Source of the DNA: Nostoc foliaceum FACHB-393
GTDB taxonomy: Bacteria > Cyanobacteriota > Cyanobacteriia > Cyanobacteriales > Nostocaceae
DNA: 50,246 nt
Assembly (NCBI RefSeq): GCF_014698505.1
Contig: NZ_JACJTD010000048.1
Coordinates: 1 to 50,246, forward strand
Direction: 5' to 3'
A program made the position numbers and the translations under genes. Of this stretch, positions 45,387-50,246 are shown piece by piece (the stretch's first letter is position 1; each line of letters begins with the position of its first letter). The notes beneath the pieces are model-generated. The model made no database searches and had not been told where the DNA came from. It saw only the letters and a list, made by a program, of their open reading frames with translations.

Positions 45387-46104
45387 TTAAGTCTCTCTAG
45401 CAAGCTGCCAACCCTCACAGAGGTCATGCAATTTTAACCAGCCCCGCCACAGTACCTGGATACCAATGGGAGTTTTATGTCGATGTTCTAAGTAACCCCC
45501 TAAACGAGCGATCGCTTCCACAGCCCAACTAACTGTTAATATCTTGGGTAGTTTAGGTGATTTAGCTTTCAAAATGCGAAGCTGAAGGGGATTGAGGATA
45601 ACAATTGCGTCGGCGTTTGGCTGGGTACGGTGTAGATAAGTCAACTGCAAAAGCTCAACAGCAATCACACGTAAAGATTCCAATTAAGGTTTTCATCCCA
45701 TCAGCAGCAATTCTGTATCTTTCTACCTGACACCCTGACTTGAAAATTTTATGATACTCTTCCACTCGCCAATGGTAAGAATACCAATTTAAAATCGTAG
45801 AAGCCATATGGATATCTGCGACAACTTCCGTGGTTAGCAACATCCATTCTACAGGGGTTTCACATAAAGGAGAATCAACTTCTGTGGCATAAATAGCATA
45901 CACAAGTAGAGGATCGCGATTGTCAAAACGGTAGGGAATACGGAGATTAACAAGACAAAATCTTACAGCCAGATTTGCTTTGCCAAATCCTTGACTTAAA
46001 GCATGGCCAATTGACATTGCACGCTCATTCAATCGGCGTTGGCGTTCGCGGAGCGTCTCGTAGAGAAGCCTACCGTAGGTAATCGCCCAACTCACAAGTC
46101 GCAA
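45387..46104 (-). pseudogene. IS4-family transposase remnant with frameshift
   Basis: The C-terminal two-thirds of an IS4-type transposase: FCLVNLRIPYRFDNRDPLLV, PVEWMLLTTEVVADIHMAST, WYSYHWRVEEYHKIFKSGCQ (with the catalytic Glu) and MKTLIG. A one-base frameshift follows, then VIAVELLQLTYLHRTQPNAD to GWQLARET at the end. Sequence before the conserved part is replaced by a short dispersed repeat, and the N-terminal domain is absent. The 3' end abuts the truncated replication gene without a visible terminal inverted repeat, pointing to an IS-mediated deletion. Confidence 0.82.
46041..46068 (-). repeat. Dispersed Nostocales repeat inside the IS4 relic
   Basis: Contains GGCGTTCGCGGAGCGTCTCG then TAGAGAAG on the plus strand, a short repeat family frequent in Nostoc genomes (from memory). 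It lies at the truncated start of the transposase remnant. Confidence 0.55.
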
Positions 46105-46530
46105 AATTTTTCTCCCACCAGTCCAACATGATTTGTCGCCTCTGATACCACGCTTGGGTTATTTTACTGTAAACCTTGTACCTTGCCCTAAATCCTTTTT
46201 GAGCAAGCTTTTCAAGACTTAACGAGAAAAGTCAGAATTTTTGACTGAGTTTTTTAGTATTTAAAACCAATAAAATGTAGATATTTTTAGATTTTAATCT
46301 AAAAATAACTTATTTTTAATATTAAATTAAACTATCAACAAATAGGAGTTTGATTTAATATTTGGTTAACTGAAATTTAATTTTAAAAATGATTGACTTT
46401 TAAGAGTTTAAATGCATCCATTTTAAAAAATTTTTATTAGTTTTATTTTTCCTTTTAACTACAGAAGTCACATAAGTGTATTAATATATAGTCAAGACAC
46501 AAGATTTTTATAAACAGGAACTTGCGTTAT
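46105..46530. other. AT-rich intergenic region upstream of the formyltransferase-argH-argG cassette
   Basis: About 425 bases, very AT-rich from 46,200 onward, with no coding frame. It should contain the promoter of the cassette. AGGAA lies ten bases before the chosen start of the first gene. Confidence 0.45.
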
Positions 46531-47256
46531 ATGATTTATAAAACAATCACAGATCATCAGCCTACTACTATTAACACTAGTACCCAACAAGATATTGATA
46601 ATAACATCCTGAAACCAATGGTTGAAGCGACTCAGGGACTGGGTAATTGTTTCAATCCAACAAGCAGTAAAGTTGCTGAGAAAATATTGTTTATAGGCGA
46701 TAGATCTAACTGGAGTGACTTAGCAAATCAATTTATTCAGGAGGTATTTTCAGATGTTGAAACTATTTTTTGGAATCGAGGTGAAGCTTATCCTTCTAAA
46801 CTTGAATTATGGGAAGGAGACCGAATATTTTCTTTTAAATCCGACCTTATTTTGCCAAACTATGTTTTAAAAAAATCACAAAAATCTGCTATTAATTTTC
46901 ACCCGGCACCGCCAAAATACAGAGGAATAGGTGGTTATAATTATGCCCTTTATAACGGTGAATCTATGTTTGGAGTCACATGCCACCACATGGTAGAACA
47001 AGTTGATTTTGGGAGAATAATTAAAGTACTTTATTTTCCCATTTTAAATTCAGAGAAGGCTTCTTATTTAAAACTTAGAGCAGGAGCTTTCTGTTTAACA
47101 TTAATGTATGAAATTATTATCCAGTATATTTTAGGAAAAAATAATTTACCAGAATCCCAAGAAACATGGGGAGAAAAACTATACACTTACAAAAGCCTGG
47201 AAAAGTTTATTAATCAATTCAGAAGCAAAAAATTATGGCATCACTGCATCTTGTAG
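46531..47256 (+). CDS. Formyltransferase-like protein
   Basis: About 241 residues from the ATG (MIYKTITDHQ), which is well placed behind AGGAA; a TTG nine bases upstream is too close to it. The core matches the formyltransferase N-terminal fold (Fmt/PurN/ArnA type): INFHPAPPKYRGIGGYNYAL has the catalytic Asn and His, and MVEQVDFGRII the catalytic Asp. The C-terminal OB domain of methionyl-tRNA formyltransferase is missing, so this is not tRNA modification but probably transfer of a formyl (or similar one-carbon) group to a small amine. About 70 N-terminal residues before the fold are unusual. First gene of a cassette with argH-like (50 bp) and argG-like genes. Confidence 0.8.
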   Translation: MIYKTITDHQPTTINTSTQQDIDNNILKPMVEATQGLGNCFNPTSSKVAEKILFIGDRSNWSDLANQFIQEVFSDVETIFWNRGEAYPSKLELWEGDRIFSFKSDLILPNYVLKKSQKSAINFHPAPPKYRGIGGYNYALYNGESMFGVTCHHMVEQVDFGRIIKVLYFPILNSEKASYLKLRAGAFCLTLMYEIIIQYILGKNNLPESQETWGEKLYTYKSLEKFINQFRSKKLWHHCIL

Positions 47257-47306
47257 AGTAATCACTCAGAAGTTAAAAAGTTAGCAAAATGAAGGATTAG
47301 TCCATT

Positions 47307-48830
47307 ATGAGTAAACTATGGGCGGGAAGATTTGAGAAAGAAATTAGTCCATCTGTTTTAGATTACACGCAAACAATTGAGGTGGATACTCGGCTTATAG
47401 AAGTTGATCTTTGGGGAAGTATAGCCCACGTAATAATGTTATGTCATCAAAATATAATATCCCAAGAATACGGACAAGACATACTTCAATGCTTATTAGA
47501 AATACTTGAAGATGCACAGCAGGGAAAAGTTCATCTTGATAAAGAATTAGAAGACGTTCATCTTAATTTAGAAAGCCGGGTAATTTCTAAACTGGGAATG
47601 AATATTGGGGGTAGGATGCACACAGCTCGCTCCCGCAATGATCAAGTTGTCACAGATACTCGGTTATATCTACGGACGGCTCTGTTGAATATTCAACAGG
47701 AACTTTTAAAGTTCATAGAAGAACTCATTTGTTTGGCAAAAATACACACTGAAACAGTAATTACTGGTTACACTCATAGTCAACCAGCCCAGCCAATCAG
47801 CTTGGCTTACTGGCTGACAGCCTACGCTAGTATGTTCAATAGAGATATATGGCGATTGAGACAGGCATTTGAAAATACTAATCAAAACCCTTTAGGAGCT
47901 TGTGCCTTAGCAGGTACTTCTTTTCCAATTGACAGGAAAATAACGACACAATTACTAGGATTTAATAGTCTACTTTTGCATGGGCTTGATGCAACAAGCT
48001 CACGGGATTTCATCACCGAAAGTTTGGCCGCTTTTGGAATAACGATGAGCAATATTTCAAAAATGGCTGAAGAGATTGTTCTATGGAACAGTTTTGAATT
48101 CGGTTTGATAGAAGTTGATGACGCATTTGCTACTGGTAGCTCCATTATGCCTCAGAAGAAGAATCCAGTTGTTGCCGAGCTAGCAAGGGCAAGAACAGGA
48201 AGGGTATATGGAGCACTTATGCATGTTTTGACTATAGTTAAAAGCGTTACAACTGGTTACAGTTGTGATTTACAAGAGGATAAGCCCTTTTTATGGCAGG
48301 CCATAGATGACACGTATTCCACTATATCTATCATGTGTCAGCAGGTGCAGACATTAAAATTTAATACTCAAAGATCTCTAGAAATGTGTTGGGCAAACTT
48401 CTCGACAGCGACTGAATTAGCAAATTATTTGGTTGTAGAAAGAAATATGCCTTTTCGAGAAGCTCATAAGATTGTTGGTGCAATTGTAAACCAATTAATA
48501 AAATCTAATAAAAACCTAAATGATGTAGATTATATTGCTCAATTGTTAGATAATTTAGGAAGCAATATAGAACTGAATTTGCTGCAAGACCTTCTTGATC
48601 CTATAAAAGCAATATCTAGACAGAAAAGCCAAGGAGGAACAGCACCTGAAAGTGTGCAAGAAATTGTAGATATTTTAAATAATGATTTTGTTAATCATCA
48701 AGATTTTTTGAGCAAACAGCACCAAAAGATTGATCGTTCTTTTGATAAGACTTTGCAGATTACAAAGCAGTTTATCAGCAAAGGAGATATTCATACTACG
48801 TTTGAGCAGATTATGGAAAGTTTATATTAG
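47307..48830 (+). CDS. argH: Argininosuccinate-lyase paralogue
   Basis: 507 residues, ~45 longer than usual ArgH (~460), the excess lying at the C-terminus. Family signatures: LWAGRFEKEI, MHTARSRNDQV, GYTHSQPAQP with the general acid His157, and GSSIMPQKKNP with catalytic Ser279. Departures from housekeeping ArgH: NPVVAEL for NPDVAEL, TTGYSCDLQEDKPFLW for the usual LPLAYNRDLQEDKE, and SSRDF for S(D)RDF at the dimer-interface active site. ArgH cleaves argininosuccinate to arginine and fumarate. The altered loops and the pairing with an altered ArgG suggest a modified substrate. The next gene starts 11 bp downstream. A chromosomal argH is expected elsewhere in the genome. Confidence 0.85.
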   Translation: MSKLWAGRFEKEISPSVLDYTQTIEVDTRLIEVDLWGSIAHVIMLCHQNIISQEYGQDILQCLLEILEDAQQGKVHLDKELEDVHLNLESRVISKLGMNIGGRMHTARSRNDQVVTDTRLYLRTALLNIQQELLKFIEELICLAKIHTETVITGYTHSQPAQPISLAYWLTAYASMFNRDIWRLRQAFENTNQNPLGACALAGTSFPIDRKITTQLLGFNSLLLHGLDATSSRDFITESLAAFGITMSNISKMAEEIVLWNSFEFGLIEVDDAFATGSSIMPQKKNPVVAELARARTGRVYGALMHVLTIVKSVTTGYSCDLQEDKPFLWQAIDDTYSTISIMCQQVQTLKFNTQRSLEMCWANFSTATELANYLVVERNMPFREAHKIVGAIVNQLIKSNKNLNDVDYIAQLLDNLGSNIELNLLQDLLDPIKAISRQKSQGGTAPESVQEIVDILNNDFVNHQDFLSKQHQKIDRSFDKTLQITKQFISKGDIHTTFEQIMESLY

Positions 48831-48841
48831 TGGAGTAATTT

Positions 48842-50056
48842 ATGAAAATTGTTCTTGCATATTCTGGCGGCTTAGATACTTCTGTAGCTTTAAAATGGCT
48901 CCAAGATAAGTATTCAGCTGAGGTTATCGCATTCTGTGCAAATATTGGTCAGTTTGAGCCATTAGACACGATAGGATCTAAAGCTAAACAAATAGGTGCA
49001 TCTAAAGTATATATAGAAGATTTGAGAGAAGAATATCTTCGTGAGTATGTTTTTAAAGCACTCAAAGCTAATGTAGTATACGAGGGTCAGTATCTATTAG
49101 CTGCTCCTCTAGGACGCCCTTTAATTGCTAAGCGATTAGTTGAGATAGCCCAACAAGAAAAAGCCAACGCTGTTGCTCATGGTGCAACGGGTAAAGGCAA
49201 TGATCAAGTCAGATTTTATTGCAGTATTGCTGCCCTGAATCCCGATCTACAAATTATCGCACCAGTTATAGAATGGGAAATGAAGTCCCGTGATGATGAA
49301 ATTGAGTACGCCAGAACACACAACATTGAGATTGCTGTGTCTGCTGCAAAACCATACAGTATAGACACGAATATTTGGGGAACTAGTATAGAGTGTGGAG
49401 TTCTTGACAATATTAAGTTGCCTCCACCAAATGAAGTTTATCAAATTACCACCTCACCATTGTTAGCTCCAGATGAACCACATGATGTTTGTATAGGCTT
49501 CGAGCAAGGTATTCCGGTTTCGCTTGATGGTAAGGTTATACCTCCGATACAATTAGTATCGGAGTTGAATACGCTTGGCTCAAAACATGGGGTAGGAAGG
49601 ATAGATATATTAGAAAATAGAGTTGTAGGGATAAAAACTCGAGGAATTTATGAGAGTCCAGCAGGCGCAATCCTTCATTTTGCACACAAAGAACTAGAAA
49701 ACTTGGTGCTTGATAGGGATCTCTTACATTACAAGGCACAAGTAGCTCAGCAATACTCAGAATTGGTCTATTACGGTCTTTGGTTTTCTCCACTTAGAGA
49801 AGCTTTAGATGTTTTCGTAGGCTATACTCAGTCCCGTGTTAATGGGTATATAACACTGAGATTATATAAAGGAAATCTCATCGTCTTAAATCGAGATTCC
49901 GAATATGCAATGTATGATCATTCACTTTCCACATATGATGTTGAAGACCAATTTGATCATAAAGCAGGACATGGATTTTCTTATATTTGGTCAATGCCAT
50001 TAAGAGTAAAATCCAAAACAGATTTGAAATGGGATATATCAAGAGTCAATCAGTAA
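48842..50056 (+). CDS. argG: Argininosuccinate-synthase paralogue
   Basis: 404 residues, normal ArgG length. The ATP pyrophosphatase loop LAYSGGLDTSVAL, GATGKGNDQVRF (aspartate contacts Thr116, Asn120, Asp121 and Arg124 by alignment from memory with human ASS1), PYSID and GIYESPAG are conserved. The citrulline-side loop reads YLLAAPLGRP, where characterised enzymes have YLLGTSLARP, so the Thr contacting citrulline (Thr91 of human ASS1) is Ala88 and the next Ser is Pro. The sequence looks closer to the ANIGQ/GATGKG branch than to the usual cyanobacterial ArgG. GGAGTAATTT precedes the ATG. With the ArgH paralogue it could convert a ureido group of another compound to a guanidino group. Confidence 0.87.
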   Translation: MKIVLAYSGGLDTSVALKWLQDKYSAEVIAFCANIGQFEPLDTIGSKAKQIGASKVYIEDLREEYLREYVFKALKANVVYEGQYLLAAPLGRPLIAKRLVEIAQQEKANAVAHGATGKGNDQVRFYCSIAALNPDLQIIAPVIEWEMKSRDDEIEYARTHNIEIAVSAAKPYSIDTNIWGTSIECGVLDNIKLPPPNEVYQITTSPLLAPDEPHDVCIGFEQGIPVSLDGKVIPPIQLVSELNTLGSKHGVGRIDILENRVVGIKTRGIYESPAGAILHFAHKELENLVLDRDLLHYKAQVAQQYSELVYYGLWFSPLREALDVFVGYTQSRVNGYITLRLYKGNLIVLNRDSEYAMYDHSLSTYDVEDQFDHKAGHGFSYIWSMPLRVKSKTDLKWDISRVNQ

Positions 50057-50246
50057 AAATTGAAGTTTTTAATTGAGAGGCAAGAGAAGTTTGAGTTGAG
50101 ATACTCAGCCAATACCTAACAGGACTTACGCAACTGGCACAGAGCGATCGCTAATTAATAGTACATAAGTATTATTTAAATCTGATTCCGAAAGCCTTGT
50201 ATTCGTAATAAAAGTCGGTGTGTTGGAAGCAAAGTATAAAATATTC
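50057..50246. other. Sequence after argG paralogue to the window edge
   Basis: About 190 bases without a gene. It includes ACAGGACTTACGCAACTGGC, which I recall as a recurrent end sequence around Nostoc insertion sequences, and a HIP1 octamer. It does not read in frame into the gene at the left edge: a TAA at 50,209 blocks direct joining. Confidence 0.35.

Noticed and set aside
50100..50246. Direct circular joining of the right edge to the left-edge gene
   Set aside because: In the frame of the left-edge gene a TAA occurs at 50,209 and no DAO-like sequence precedes it, so the window is not itself a closed circle cut in that gene.
1..50246. CRISPR array, tRNA or rRNA genes
   Set aside because: No regularly spaced direct repeats with unique spacers and no cloverleaf or rRNA-like stretch was found by reading the sequence.

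Overview
The window looks like a large accessory replicon (plasmid, or a plasmid-derived island) of a filamentous, probably Nostoc-like cyanobacterium. The evidence is the many GCGATCGC (HIP1) octamers, short dispersed repeats of Nostocales type, an N-terminus copied from a Nostoc-type HU gene, pentapeptide-repeat/WD40/FHA-ABC genes of cyanobacterial type, and plasmid functions: ParA/ParB, a ParM-like actin with a small partner, a group 2 sigma factor, a RecD2-type helicase and the C-terminal part of a cyanobacterial plasmid replication protein. No rRNA, tRNA or CRISPR array was seen.

Layout. (1) 1-1.4 kb: end of a D-amino-acid-oxidase-like/ATP-grasp fusion that enters from the left edge. (2) 1.7-4.5 kb: nested insertion sequences: an IS1182-type transposase gene split by an IS5/ISL2-type element (29-bp ends, 3-bp ACT duplication), abutting an IS630-type element that itself carries a 21-bp repeat with a stop codon. 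(3) 4.5-7.8 kb: two pentapeptide-repeat genes, one cut by the IS630 element; a third, decayed relative lies at 19.8-20.6 kb. (4) 8.2-13.4 kb: an FHA-ABC transporter and a two-gene operon, a trypsin-like protease and a WD40 protein, both with effector-associated-type N-terminal domains: a candidate conflict (immunity or cell-death) system. (5) 13.5-28 kb: mixed accessory genes (GMC oxidoreductase, ribbon-helix-helix protein, HNH-like membrane protein, DUF6671-like zinc protein, SDR, an HU-acyltransferase chimera, methyltransferase, AlkA glycosylase, HEAT protein, secreted nuclease). (6) 28-40.5 kb: replicon functions: SWIM protein plus broken SNF2 helicase, ParM module with a repeat-rich upstream region, decayed lipoprotein, ParAB with a perfect 26-bp palindrome made of two opposed DnaA boxes inside parB, frameshifted recD2, sigma factor. 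(7) 40.6-46.1 kb: MATE transporter, Rpn/DUF4351 protein, RidA between two copies of a replication-protein tail, truncated replication gene joined to a broken IS4-type transposase. (8) 46.5-50.1 kb: a plus-strand cassette of a formyltransferase-like protein, an ArgH paralogue and an ArgG paralogue.

The most unusual content is the biosynthetic material at both edges. ArgG/ArgH-type enzymes turn a ureido group into a guanidino group using aspartate. Here the ArgG paralogue lacks the threonine that contacts citrulline in characterised enzymes, and it sits with a formyltransferase. At the other edge is an oxidase/ATP-grasp fusion in the same orientation. Together these suggest a small-molecule pathway rather than arginine synthesis. 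Decay is widespread: at least eight genes carry a frameshift, nonsense codon or insertion.
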